Below, one piece after another: positions 1 to 11,140 of a DNA stretch of 64,000 nucleotides. The DNA lies in contig DATKZX010000026.1 in assembly GCA_035527755.1 (NCBI GenBank), positions 1 to 64,000 on the forward strand, given 5' to 3'. The first letter of the stretch is position 1. The number at the start of each line of letters is the position of its first letter. This DNA comes from Methanomassiliicoccales archaeon (GTDB taxonomy: Archaea > Thermoplasmatota > Thermoplasmata > Methanomassiliicoccales > UBA472). The notes beneath the pieces are model-generated. The model did no database searches. It saw only the letters and a program-made list of their open reading frames with translations, and was not told the DNA's origin. The translations under genes and the position numbers were made by a program.

Positions 1-1
1 T

Positions 2-3000
2 TACAGTTGGAACAAAAAGACCATCCAGATTAATGCCACCGACGAGACCGGTCTATATAGAACCGCCTTGATGACCATTAGGGTGAACCCGTCAGGCGAT
101 TCCAATGACAACAATTACACCAATGGTGATGGCTTCGGCAACTTCGATCTCAGCGGTCTTCAAGGGTTTGCCATATTCGAGTGGAGCGAGTGGGATGAAA
201 AGGGATTAGCCGCGACCCAGCAGAAGGAGTTCGTTCGGACTGCCGAGGACGCCGTGGTGGTAATGATCAGTAAATTGGTGGTCAACACCGAAAAGGAGAA
301 CACCTTCCAGGTACTGAATCCGATCAATAAGCAGGTGTTGGCGAGCGTATCCTCGGTCTCAGGTAACGATTTCGATTATTATGGACATGTCGCTGGGTAT
401 TATATTTATAACGTCACGATACACACGAGCGAATTACCCGACATATCAAGCTATTATTCCGTATCGGCAGTCATCACCGATAGTTACCAACCAACAGGGC
501 ACTCATTGAGGATATCCAGCGAGATATTCGTCGCCATGACCGACTCGGAGACCCCTGGGTATCCAAAGCTATTTACTTATAATGATAGTAGTTTCACCAA
601 CGCAACCACCGAATTCAGCACGTATTCCCCCACCAACAACAAGATCTACGTTGAGGTGCAGACCGATCTCAGCAATCCATACATTTTGGACTCTGGTAAC
701 GTGGAGATACGGGACTTCTATTGGAATGCGCAGTTAAAGAGGACGGTGGCGTCACCATTCCAAACCACATCAAGCCTCACATCGATAGCCAGTACCTGGA
801 ACGGTCCGGTAAGCAACCTGTGGCAGGTTCTACCAGTTCCAGCTGAGAAGGCACCAGGCACATACCGCTTCGTAATAAATTTGCAGAATGCCACCGAAGC
901 TTATCCATGGATTCCCGGTGAGAATTCATACGTCCTGCGATTCGATGTGTTCAAGACCACAGGAGAGACCCATCTATTGAACGAGGTCATACATGTCGAT
1001 TCTCCCAAGACCAAATTGGACCTGGTGGTAGGCAGCCTGCCTTCGTCATCATCCAATTCAGCCTGGTCCGGGCTCATCTCCCTGCTATACTATAGTAATG
1101 ACAATTCATGGGGCCCCCCAACCGTTCTGGTATCCACCGCGAGCAAGATCGATTATAGCCCAGAGGCAAAATTGGTACGCTCGGGCGACATGAATGGCGA
1201 CGGGAGGGGAGATGCCATCGCGGTCATCTACGACTCCGTTTACGGTGCCAAAGGCATCACCAACGTATACGCCTTCATCAGCCAGCCCAACGGTGGGTGG
1301 CTACAAAGCATCATCATCATCGATCTCTTCCCCACCACCGGGGAGGGACCTCTAGACTTCAATCTAGAAATAGGGAACGTCGATCAAGATGACGACCTAG
1401 ACGTCGTCATGACATACAACGGACAGCTCTGGCTGTACAGGAACGATGGGATGTGGACCCGAAGGATGATCGACAATGGTATGGCCGGTATCGAAGGTCT
1501 CCAATTGGGTGATATGGACCCGCCCGATACCGAAGGGAACGACCCTGAGAGGTCAATGGACATCGTGGTGGCCAACGGGGGAGAGTTCCGTATATACCGA
1601 AATACGGACCTGATCGGCAGTTACGATGTCGACGACATGATCCAGCTATCTGGGGCCTCAGCCCAATTATCAGATTATGCAATATCGGAGGAGACGATCA
1701 ACGGTACTGTGAGCTCGTATCCGGTCAATTTCTACTCGTATCTGAACACACATGGGGCGCCTGATCCGCAGCTATACGAATTAATAACAGAGGAGGAGAC
1801 GATAACCAGTCTTTCCATCTATCCGGAACATACGGATGAATCAATTGATACAGTGCCAGACGCCGTGACCGATCTGGATGATAGTGACGATCAGCCCTAT
1901 ACGGTAGGGTATGATGATGTTGCAGCCGTTCTCGATTGGGACCAGACCGGTGTAAGTGAAACGTTCGCTACGTTGAACGTCAAGTTTGTAGTGAATTACA
2001 CCACGAATGGTTACGATGCTGGTGACAGGATCGAATGGTACGATTCGGTAAATCTTGTATGGATGCCCATGATGACCATCGAGAATACAAACGGTGCCTA
2101 CAACATCAGTGAATGGGACCTCACCTCATATTTCCCCACTGCAGTAGACCTACCAAACCTGAGGGTCAGGTTTGTCAACACGGGCGATTCCGAAGCCGAT
2201 ACTGTCGAGTTCTATTCCTGGAAGATCAACACGAGTTGGGTGGTAGGTGACGGTCTAGAGCATATATGGAGGTTCCAGGTCACGCCCGGGACGGACCAGA
2301 TATTCTCAGTCTTCGCTGCCATGAACGAGGTGTCCACGGATGGAGACACCTTCGTGTTCCAATATTCCACAGATATGAGCACCTGGTTAGATCTGGTCAC
2401 CATCAACAGCATTAACTTCGGGGCACCAAAGACCATATCTCTGCCAGAGGCTGTCAGTGGGGCGGTGTATGTACGGGTGATCGATACCAACGATGTCATA
2501 AATAACGACCCTGACCTGAACGGAATCAAAGTGTCACAAATGTACATCGAGACTTTAGCCACCACTACAGACATTGGCGACGTCATTCAGTCCTTCGATC
2601 TAGCGGATGTAGATGGGGACGGTAGCACCGACATAGTGGTAGGCACCTACCACTTGAATAAAAAAGAGAGAACCGGACAGATATGGGTGCTCTATAACAG
2701 CGTCTTCACGGAGGTGCATGATGGTGTATTGGTCACGACAAGCGGAATCTTCAGGTCCGATAACCACGAAATGTACTACCAATCCGCAGTGAACGGGCCG
2801 CTCACCATAGATTCATGGACGGTTGTTGCTGGAAGCTTCTTCAATCCCTACGAAGACCAGTACCTGGATATTATGTTCGCGGATTCGAACGATGTCTATG
2901 CCATCGATCTGACCGATAGGACAACTTACAGCACATTGCTAAGCATGAATTTCATGGAGCCGACATCGCCGATTACCGTTATGTTAGCAACGGACGTGGA

Positions 3001-3163
3001 TGGCAATCGTAGGTGCGACCTGATCTTCGGGACCTTGGACGGTCGGATCATAATGTGGGCCAATTACGAAGGGTACACCACATCCTTTGGTTGGCAGTCC
3101 TATCTGGTTGACGACCTAAGTGATAGTGTGAACTCCATGGATGCAGCCACGTTCGCCATTTAA
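2..3163 (+). CDS. Large FG-GAP/VCBS-repeat surface protein, 5' partial
   Basis: The reading frame is already open at the first bases of the window, so this is the C-terminal part (about 1,050 residues) of a longer protein. The first residues look like the last strands of an Ig/PKD-like beta domain. Asp-rich calcium-binding loops typical of FG-GAP/VCBS propeller blades occur near residues 373 (DMNGDGRGD), 439 (DQDDDLD), 847 (DVDGDGSTD) and 976 (DVDGNRRCD), counting from the ATG at 68. Thr, Ser, Asn and Asp are abundant and Cys is almost absent, as expected for an exported protein. I see no C-terminal membrane anchor. Likely a cell-surface or secreted adhesion-type protein; the signal peptide would lie upstream of the window. 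Ligand unknown. Confidence 0.8.
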   Translation, partial: YSWNKKTIQINATDETGLYRTALMTIRVNPSGDSNDNNYTNGDGFGNFDLSGLQGFAIFEWSEWDEKGLAATQQKEFVRTAEDAVVVMISKLVVNTEKENTFQVLNPINKQVLASVSSVSGNDFDYYGHVAGYYIYNVTIHTSELPDISSYYSVSAVITDSYQPTGHSLRISSEIFVAMTDSETPGYPKLFTYNDSSFTNATTEFSTYSPTNNKIYVEVQTDLSNPYILDSGNVEIRDFYWNAQLKRTVASPFQTTSSLTSIASTWNGPVSNLWQVLPVPAEKAPGTYRFVINLQNATEAYPWIPGENSYVLRFDVFKTTGETHLLNEVIHVDSPKTKLDLVVGSLPSSSSNSAWSGLISLLYYSNDNSWGPPTVLVSTASKIDYSPEAKLVRSGDMNGDGRGDAIAVIYDSVYGAKGITNVYAFISQPNGGWLQSIIIIDLFPTTGEGPLDFNLEIGNVDQDDDLDVVMTYNGQLWLYRNDGMWTRRMIDNGMAGIEGLQLGDMDPPDTEGNDPERSMDIVVANGGEFRIYRNTDLIGSYDVDDMIQLSGASAQLSDYAISEETINGTVSSYPVNFYSYLNTHGAPDPQLYELITEEETITSLSIYPEHTDESIDTVPDAVTDLDDSDDQPYTVGYDDVAAVLDWDQTGVSETFATLNVKFVVNYTTNGYDAGDRIEWYDSVNLVWMPMMTIENTNGAYNISEWDLTSYFPTAVDLPNLRVRFVNTGDSEADTVEFYSWKINTSWVVGDGLEHIWRFQVTPGTDQIFSVFAAMNEVSTDGDTFVFQYSTDMSTWLDLVTINSINFGAPKTISLPEAVSGAVYVRVIDTNDVINNDPDLNGIKVSQMYIETLATTTDIGDVIQSFDLADVDGDGSTDIVVGTYHLNKKERTGQIWVLYNSVFTEVHDGVLVTTSGIFRSDNHEMYYQSAVNGPLTIDSWTVVAGSFFNPYEDQYLDIMFADSNDVYAIDLTDRTTYSTLLSMNFMEPTSPITVMLATDVDGNRRCDLIFGTLDGRIIMWANYEGYTTSFGWQSYLVDDLSDSVNSMDAATFAI

Positions 3164-3175
3164 AGGATGGTAGGC

Positions 3176-3796
3176 TCAAACCCTTTCAATCTCATTCATT
3201 TTAGCTAATAAGCCGGCACTTCTTTCCAACTCAACAATGACCAAGACCAACCTGGAACGGGATGTCACGTCGATAACCACCCTTGTCATATGGTCCTCCC
3301 GCTCTTCATTTAATTTAATAATGCCCCTGCCCCCGTTAACCTTACGATCATAATCCAGAACGAAGGATTCAGCGCTCTCCATATCGAACCTTTTCTTCGC
3401 CAGGCGGTGCGTGAAGAACGACTCCTTGACCAGCTCCATACCGCCGATGAGCTCGCAATACCGATCGGAGAACATGTCCTCGTTCATGTCGATGGGGATC
3501 AAGGGGGTGCCAAGTTCATCACAGACCTTTAGCGCCTCCAGGTAACAGGGCGGAGGTAGCTGCACTTCGCCGAACTCCTCCAGACCAGCTCGGTATGCTT
3601 CTTCCAGTTCGCTGAGCTCGATCTCTTCACCTTGATAGGTGCGTAGACCTTCCAGCTCCTCTGTGGAGATAGATATTGCCACTGCGGACGGTCGCAGCTC
3701 AAGAATCGCTGCGCGGACCTTCTCCCCCTCGCTCACCAATCCTTTGATGACCGGTAATACCCTGACCAGGGAACCGTTTACCTTAATCTCTTGCAT
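3176..3796 (-). CDS. TraB-like family protein
   Basis: A protein of about 206 residues. It opens with a short beta segment, then an 'ILELRPSAVAIS' stretch resembling the TraB/PrgY signature in which a helix is followed by a strand ending in acidic residues, and 'LGTPLIPIDMNEDMFSD' further on. TraB-domain proteins are poorly understood and have been linked to peptide pheromone shutdown. I chose the ATG at 3796 because GGAG lies about 8 bases upstream; longer forms starting at 3844 run deeper into the upstream gene. It overlaps the end of the HTH regulator gene by 14 bases, so the two are probably cotranscribed. No membrane segments are seen, unlike longer TraB proteins. The family call is tentative. 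Confidence 0.55.
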   Translation of the reverse strand: MQEIKVNGSLVRVLPVIKGLVSEGEKVRAAILELRPSAVAISISTEELEGLRTYQGEEIELSELEEAYRAGLEEFGEVQLPPPCYLEALKVCDELGTPLIPIDMNEDMFSDRYCELIGGMELVKESFFTHRLAKKRFDMESAESFVLDYDRKVNGGRGIIKLNEEREDHMTRVVIDVTSRSRLVLVIVELERSAGLLAKMNEIERV

Positions 3797-4742
3797 CCAC
3801 TTCGCTCCGGACATTGACCATCTTGCGCAGGCGCTCTGATTCATGGATCTTCTTCAATTCGTCACGTCCTATGAGCGCCGTGCCCTCGATGCTATGCCGG
3901 GTGCGTAACCGCTCGATGAATATAACCGATTCCTTGCCGGTGATGTTTGACAGGTCTGACACCATCCTCGCCTTGTCCGCCAAACGCGACTCGTCCTTGC
4001 CCAGTCCAGTAAGGATCAGGAGGTCCCTGTCGACGGTGAGCGCTTCGAACGGACACTTTACGGTTGGCTTGACCAGTAGCCCCAACTGCATTAGCATGGT
4101 GTAGATGTTCTTGCTGAAGTCATCACACTTTTCCATGTCTAGGGCCTTGCTCTCCTGGGCCGGGGGCTTATAGCCGAGGGGGTCCACCGGAACCACGATC
4201 ACTTTGCCCAGGTACTCTTCCAAGCGCAAAGCGGCGTCGATCATCGCTCCCATCCCGGTCTCGTACATCTGTATGGTACGACGAGAGACCCCAGCAACCT
4301 CGGCCAGTGTTCCCAGGCTGAGGCTTCGCTCTTCGCGAACGCGGTGCAATAGCTCGCTGTCCAGACGTACGTATAGTCCGCCCGGTGCGGCAAATATGAA
4401 TGGCGGCTCATCGTCCACAAGCAGGTCCTTCAGCGTTGCGAAGGCGATTATAGGTATGTCGAAACGAGAATAGACTATGCCCTGCTCCAGATCGCCCGAT
4501 CCGGAACGTTCGCCCACCAGTACGATCGATCCGCCCAAGGCCTCTGCCAAGACCTTCAGTTCCTCGGCGTTATCCTTTGAGAAGGCATCGATGTTGGTTA
4601 GAATCTTTATCAGCAACAGGTTCTGGTCCCGGCGAGCCACAATGTCAAAGCTGATGCTCCTCAGCTTTATCGGCATGGACGCTTTGAATCCAGAACGGAG
4701 CAACAGCTCCCTTACGGACCTAATGAGATCCTCTCGCTGCAC
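3783..4742 (-). CDS. Archaeal HTH (XRE-type) transcriptional regulator, COG1395-like
   Basis: A 319-residue protein with three parts. Residues 1-110 look like a nuclease-fold sensor domain ('FDIVARRDQNLLLIKIL', resembling an archaeal endonuclease-like core). Residues 128-185 carry a clear Cro/C1-type helix-turn-helix ('SLGTLAEVAGVSRRTIQMYE'). The C-terminal half is an alpha/beta domain. This layout matches the conserved archaeal putative HTH regulators of the MJ0068/MTH967 kind. The start is GTG with no ribosome binding site, but a TATA box sits about 27 bases upstream, so the mRNA is probably leaderless. It overlaps the TraB-like gene downstream. Target genes are unknown. Confidence 0.8.
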   Translation of the reverse strand: MQREDLIRSVRELLLRSGFKASMPIKLRSISFDIVARRDQNLLLIKILTNIDAFSKDNAEELKVLAEALGGSIVLVGERSGSGDLEQGIVYSRFDIPIIAFATLKDLLVDDEPPFIFAAPGGLYVRLDSELLHRVREERSLSLGTLAEVAGVSRRTIQMYETGMGAMIDAALRLEEYLGKVIVVPVDPLGYKPPAQESKALDMEKCDDFSKNIYTMLMQLGLLVKPTVKCPFEALTVDRDLLILTGLGKDESRLADKARMVSDLSNITGKESVIFIERLRTRHSIEGTALIGRDELKKIHESERLRKMVNVRSEVDARD

Positions 4743-4763
4743 GGGATGTAATTCGCTATAACT

Positions 4764-4773
4764 TCTATATAAC
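4764..4773 (-). promoter_or_regulatory. TATA box for the HTH regulator gene
   Basis: Minus-strand CGTTATATAG, centred about 27 bases upstream of the GTG start at 4742. This places transcription initiation at or next to the start codon, consistent with a leaderless mRNA. Confidence 0.5.
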
Positions 4774-4804
4774 GTTTGTTAAGAAAAAGAACCAGGCCAG
4801 ATTT

Positions 4805-5311
4805 TCAATTAATGGTTATCCTCTGGCCCTGGTCGGCCCGCGGTATTTTATCGATCACGACGGTCAACACTCCGTTATTGTATTCGGCGATCGCGCTGTC
4901 CGAAATCACATCGCACGGAAGGTCGATCCGCTTGCTGAACTTCTTCATTTCCGTATCCGCGGAAATGCTCAGATCACGGCCCTCGGAACGCAGGTCTATG
5001 TCCTCCTTGTCAACTCCGGGCAATTCAATGATCACCTTGATCCGGGCCTCCTCCTCGATGATATCGATCAAAGGCTCACGCTGACCGGGGTCTGAGGGAT
5101 GGTGTTCGATCGGGGGTAGATCGCCGAGCCTTTGGACAATGGGGTGTCCGTCTGCCCCCATCCTCATAGAGATACCGTAAATGAACGGGCTCCCGATGCC
5201 GTTCAGCGCCGATTCCATGAGGCGGTCCATCTGCTCCCGCATGACCTCGAACTCACCATCGAACGAATTGAACAGACCGTTCCATTCATCACCGTATCTC
5301 CGCATTGTCAT
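4805..5311 (-). CDS. hsp20: Small heat shock protein (Hsp20/alpha-crystallin)
   Basis: A 168-residue protein. The N-terminal 75 residues include a short amphipathic segment ('MREQMDRLMESALNG'). The alpha-crystallin domain covers about residues 80-168, with the core 'KVIIELPGVDKEDIDL' and the closing 'YNNGVLTVVIDKIP'. Hsp20 proteins form oligomers that hold unfolding proteins for refolding by other chaperones. It lies 4 bases after the cdc48 stop codon, so it is the third gene of an hsp20-cdc48-hsp20 operon. The second ATG at 5305 is an equally possible start. It differs clearly from the other Hsp20 in this cluster, so this is an old paralog and not a recent duplication. Confidence 0.93.
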   Translation of the reverse strand: MTMRRYGDEWNGLFNSFDGEFEVMREQMDRLMESALNGIGSPFIYGISMRMGADGHPIVQRLGDLPPIEHHPSDPGQREPLIDIIEEEARIKVIIELPGVDKEDIDLRSEGRDLSISADTEMKKFSKRIDLPCDVISDSAIAEYNNGVLTVVIDKIPRADQGQRITIN

Positions 5312-5315
5312 CTCA

Positions 5316-8004
<2,689 letters not shown>

Positions 8005-8026
8005 GAATCATCACCATACATCATAT

Positions 8027-8083
8027 CAACTAAGAGTTGTTTACTCCTAGTGATATAGAATAGTGTTAGCCCTTCTATATAAA
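8027..8083 (-). promoter_or_regulatory. Heat-shock operon promoter with candidate operator
   Basis: Minus-strand TATA box TTTATATAG lies at 8075-8083. It is followed downstream by the palindrome CAACT-AAG-AGTTG at 8027-8039, about where RNA polymerase would start or clear the promoter. The same 11-base core AACTAARAGTT occurs in the promoter of the Phr-like regulator at 9017-9027. The TATA/BRE region abuts the end of the coiled-coil gene. A repressor site is an inference from position, symmetry and recurrence. Confidence 0.55.
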
Positions 8084-8085
8084 TT

Positions 8086-8388
8086 TTACTTAAGATATTT
8101 CTTGATCTCCCGTTCAATTTTGGCGACGGTATCGTTCATGCGGTGTTGCAGTTCTTCCATCTCCTTCTTGATGGTGGGGCCGCCCTCCTTCAACTCCTGC
8201 TCCAGACGCCGCAATGCCCGTTCCGCCTCCACTCCTCCTTTCTTAGCATTCTCCGCCGCTTCTTTTACTGCATCCCTGCCCAAACGGTCAATGTCCCCCG
8301 CGGCGCTACGCATGGCCTTCTCCAGGTCCGATCCTATGCGCTTCATCTCATGTATGTACTTCTCCAGTTCGCTTTTCTCAGTACTCAT
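8086..8388 (-). CDS. Small charged coiled-coil protein
   Basis: A 100-residue protein, almost wholly helical and rich in Lys, Glu and Arg, with heptad-like spacing ('LRRLEQELKEGGPTIKKEMEELQHRM') and no Cys or membrane segment. I do not recognise a family. It overlaps the 3' end of the Phr-like regulator gene by 11 bases, so it is cotranscribed with that regulator and lies directly upstream of the hsp20-cdc48-hsp20 operon. The context suggests a stress role, for example as a co-chaperone or a partner of the regulator, but nothing in the sequence proves this. Confidence 0.75.
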   Translation of the reverse strand: MSTEKSELEKYIHEMKRIGSDLEKAMRSAAGDIDRLGRDAVKEAAENAKKGGVEAERALRRLEQELKEGGPTIKKEMEELQHRMNDTVAKIEREIKKYLK

Positions 8389-9001
8389 CCTCGCTCACCT
8401 CCAAACTCGCCAGTATCAGTTCCACAGTATCGTCTCGAAGTCCCAATCCCCGGGCCAGGTCCTTCATCTTTATCCCCGGGTGCTGTATGTATTCGTACAC
8501 CACCTTACGGCTGAGGTAATCATGGAAGTCGATATCCAAAATGTGACCCACCTCCTCAAGCAGTGATTCCTTTTGTGTGATCAACAGCGCCCTTCGTTCC
8601 TTGAGCACACCCAGCTCTTGATCCATAGTCACAAGTTCCTGTCGGAGGTCCAGCAGTCTCCGCTTTCCCCGTGTCTCCGGTCCTTCTATCGATGGTACTT
8701 CCATCGGCCGGGTGGTGGTCTCGGTATTGAACAATCCTGGTCCGATGTCCACAACGATCGAGAACCCGGTGGTAGGGAAGTATCTTCGACGGGAGGGGCC
8801 GCCCTGATCGCTCTCCTCAGAGAACGAACGCACCAGGTCCAAATCTTCCAGCATTCTTAAGTGCTTCATTATTCCCTGTTGGCTCAATCCCAGTTCCCGT
8901 GATAACTGCAAAGGGTAGTGCGGTTCTCGCACCAATGCTTCCAGTATCCGACGGCGGGTGGGGTTCTCTATCACCGAAAGCAACATGTCAAGCTCGTCCA
9001 T
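8378..9001 (-). CDS. ArsR-type winged-helix regulator, Phr-like heat-shock repressor candidate
   Basis: About 207 residues. The N-terminal 75 residues form a winged helix with the ArsR/Phr pattern 'ENPTRRRILEALV', 'LSRELGLSQQGIMKHLRMLE' and a wing 'GGPSRRRYF'. A long coiled coil follows (about 115-155), then a C-terminal helical domain. Size and layout match Phr, the Pyrococcus heat-shock repressor that controls hsp20, an AAA ATPase and itself. The same three target types sit beside this gene. ATG at 9001 is the likely start; in-frame TTG at 9010 and GTG at 9007 are alternatives. A TATA box and an AACTAAAAGTT palindrome upstream suggest autoregulation. Specificity is inferred, not shown. Confidence 0.85.
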   Translation of the reverse strand: MDELDMLLSVIENPTRRRILEALVREPHYPLQLSRELGLSQQGIMKHLRMLEDLDLVRSFSEESDQGGPSRRRYFPTTGFSIVVDIGPGLFNTETTTRPMEVPSIEGPETRGKRRLLDLRQELVTMDQELGVLKERRALLITQKESLLEEVGHILDIDFHDYLSRKVVYEYIQHPGIKMKDLARGLGLRDDTVELILASLEVSEDEY

Positions 9002-9016
9002 GGTCACCAACTACAT

Positions 9017-9062
9017 AACTAAAAGTTTACATCAATAAATTGTGAACAAATTGTATATATAA
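9017..9062. promoter_or_regulatory. Divergent promoter between the Phr-like regulator and endA, with operator
   Basis: A near-symmetric TATA element (GTATATATAA at 9053-9062) sits between the two divergent genes. Read on the minus strand it is about 26-34 bases upstream of the AACTAAAAGTT palindrome (9017-9027). Read on the plus strand it would start transcription about 25 bases before the endA ATG. One TATA box could therefore serve both directions. Confidence 0.5.
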
Positions 9063-9110
9063 TTGCCGATTGGGCGGGAATCTTTAACTAAGGAACATCG
9101 TTCAAGTGGC

Positions 9111-10154
9111 ATGGTGGGTGAGCTGGTAGGCGAGAGCGTGATCGTCGCCGACATGGCGGAAGGCAGCCAGATCTACAACAAGGGCTATTACGGATACCCT
9201 CGTGCCGGAGGGGGTCTGGAACTAGACCTGCTGGAGGCCTTGTATCTGGTGGAATGCGACAAGCTCAAGGTGGAGGTTGGAGGCAAGGATCTGGACCACG
9301 CCTCGCTGTATCGCCGAGTGGCCCGCTCTGTCGAAGGGCTGCAGCCCAATTACATCGTCTATCGTGACCTGAGGCAAAGGGGTTTCATCGTCAAGCTGGA
9401 CCAAGGCGAGTTCGATTTTCGTGTCTATTCCCGCGGCGACAACCCTCACAACTCCCAGGCCAAGAACTGGGTGCTAGCCATCTCTGAGAGGAGCATATTC
9501 AACATAGCCGCCCTGTTGGAGAAGAGCGAGACCTCGCAGCGAACGCGCAAGGACCTTCTACTAGGGGTAGTGGATGAGGAGGGGGACATCACCTACTATA
9601 CTGTGGAAGGTGCGGAACCGCACGGCCTAACGGAGGAGGCCATGACCTCGGCCGAAGGCTCCTTGATAGACGATGCGGTCATCGTGTTGGGGGAGGAGGC
9701 GGACCGTCTTTTCGAGAACGGTTACTACGGCAAGAAGATCGGCCCCATGCTTCAATTGTCCCTTTTGGAGACGGCCTATCTGATCGATAAAGGTCGTTTG
9801 GAGGTCCGCAACATACGTTCCGGTCAAAAGATGGGGGAGAAAGGTTTCCTAAGCACCGCTCGTCGCTCCCAGCCCGATTTCGCCATGCGCATGAGGGCAT
9901 ACCAGGACCTGCGCTCCCGTGGAATGGTGGTCAAGACCGGTTTCAAATACGGTACGCATTTCAGAGTGTATGAGGGGAATCCTTCCAAACATCACTCACG
10001 ATACCTGGTGCATGTGGTCCCGGATGATTATTCCACGGTCTGGGCCGAGATATCCAGGGCTGTCAGGCTAGCCCACGGGGTGAAGAAGGAGATTTTGTTC
10101 GCCAGTTCCGGGGAGTATCTCCGCTACGTCAAATTGACCAGGGTGCGACCTTAG
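9111..10154 (+). CDS. endA: tRNA-splicing endonuclease EndA (two-repeat form)
   Basis: About 347 residues with two EndA-type repeats: residues 5-150 (degenerate) and 185-345 (catalytic). The catalytic triad is visible in the second repeat: Tyr in 'HFRVYEG' near 286, His in 'KHHSRYLV' near 294, and Lys in 'VKKEILFA' near 323. The enzyme cuts introns from tRNA and rRNA precursors at bulge-helix-bulge motifs. Tandem-repeat forms of this length act as homodimers in Thermoplasma and Archaeoglobus. I chose the ATG at 9111; the upstream TTG at 9063 would overlap the TATA element. The window also has a tRNA-Lys gene with two introns, an obvious substrate. Confidence 0.93.
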   Translation: MVGELVGESVIVADMAEGSQIYNKGYYGYPRAGGGLELDLLEALYLVECDKLKVEVGGKDLDHASLYRRVARSVEGLQPNYIVYRDLRQRGFIVKLDQGEFDFRVYSRGDNPHNSQAKNWVLAISERSIFNIAALLEKSETSQRTRKDLLLGVVDEEGDITYYTVEGAEPHGLTEEAMTSAEGSLIDDAVIVLGEEADRLFENGYYGKKIGPMLQLSLLETAYLIDKGRLEVRNIRSGQKMGEKGFLSTARRSQPDFAMRMRAYQDLRSRGMVVKTGFKYGTHFRVYEGNPSKHHSRYLVHVVPDDYSTVWAEISRAVRLAHGVKKEILFASSGEYLRYVKLTRVRP

Positions 10155-11098
10155 GCGGGGCAGGTCTGGGGCTTCCTCAGTTCCTCTATTACCCTTTTAG
10201 CTCCAGCTACGTCCTCGGGGTCCAATTTTATCGCGGCGTCCAGAAGCTGGTCTGCCTCCTGCAATCGTCCCTTGTTCGCCATGACCACGGCCATCTTGAC
10301 CATGAAGTTGGTGCGTTTGCGGTTGAACTGTGTGTATTGGATGGCAGTGCGGAAAGCCTCCACCGCCTCGTCGAGGCGACCAACTTTCAGCAAGCCGTCG
10401 CCTAGGCGGGCGTACCGCGCCGAGCGGGTCTCAGGAGCAGCTTCCATCTCTGCGGTCTTGCGAAAGGTGTCGACCATGATAATCAGGCTGGCGGGCGGCT
10501 CCATGACCGTGCCGCACTTGCAGCAGGCCAGCTCGCTCTCCTTTACTTCGGTGTTGCACTTGCCGCAAAAGCGTGGCAGGTGGGTGCCGCAGTCCGGACA
10601 GAGGGTCCATTCGGCCTCTACGACCGCTGAGCACTTGGGGCATTGAGAGACCGTCTTCATCGACACTCTCGCAAATCGTTTCAGTGACGACTGCACCTCC
10701 TCCGCGGTCGGCATGAAGGACACTTTATTGACGTATACCAGTAATACGGCCAATCCTTCCAGGCCGAGCGCGGCCAGATTGAGCATGAACAACAGGTCCA
10801 CGGTCAGGAAAATTATGATCAGACGAAGCACTATCGACCCGATAAGGGTCTTCATTATACCCGACCATTCTCCCATCCGGGTTCCGGCGATGGATCGGAA
10901 CGTGGATATCTCCCAGACACCCACTACTGTGAAGAGCAGCATGAACATGATGCCGGTGACCGTCTCCAGGGTCTTGAACGCGAAAACGGCCATCACTGGG
11001 GAGATGATCAATATTAGTCCGGCAAAGATCACGCTCGCCGACGGCAATAACAGAATTGGCTTCTTGACATTCATACGAGACACCCCGATAGGGAACAC
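10151..11098 (-). CDS. Membrane protein with double zinc ribbon and TPR-like tail
   Basis: A 315-residue protein in three parts. Residues 10-125 hold about four membrane segments. Residues 150-200 hold a double zinc ribbon (CPKC...CPDC, then CGKC...CCKC). The C-terminal 85 residues hold tetratricopeptide-like helices ('ARLGDGLLKVGRLDEAVEAF', 'ANKGRLQEADQLLDAAIKL'). The zinc ribbons and TPR would face the cytoplasm if the membrane topology has an even number of spans. I recognise no named family. It converges on endA with a 4-base stop overlap. A scaffold or sensor role is possible from the domain mix only. Confidence 0.8.
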   Translation of the reverse strand: MFPIGVSRMNVKKPILLLPSASVIFAGLILIISPVMAVFAFKTLETVTGIMFMLLFTVVGVWEISTFRSIAGTRMGEWSGIMKTLIGSIVLRLIIIFLTVDLLFMLNLAALGLEGLAVLLVYVNKVSFMPTAEEVQSSLKRFARVSMKTVSQCPKCSAVVEAEWTLCPDCGTHLPRFCGKCNTEVKESELACCKCGTVMEPPASLIIMVDTFRKTAEMEAAPETRSARYARLGDGLLKVGRLDEAVEAFRTAIQYTQFNRKRTNFMVKMAVVMANKGRLQEADQLLDAAIKLDPEDVAGAKRVIEELRKPQTCPA

Positions 11099-11140
11099 TG
11101 TGCTCTCGTAAAAATGTTAAGAAGATAAGAGGTTTGCGGA

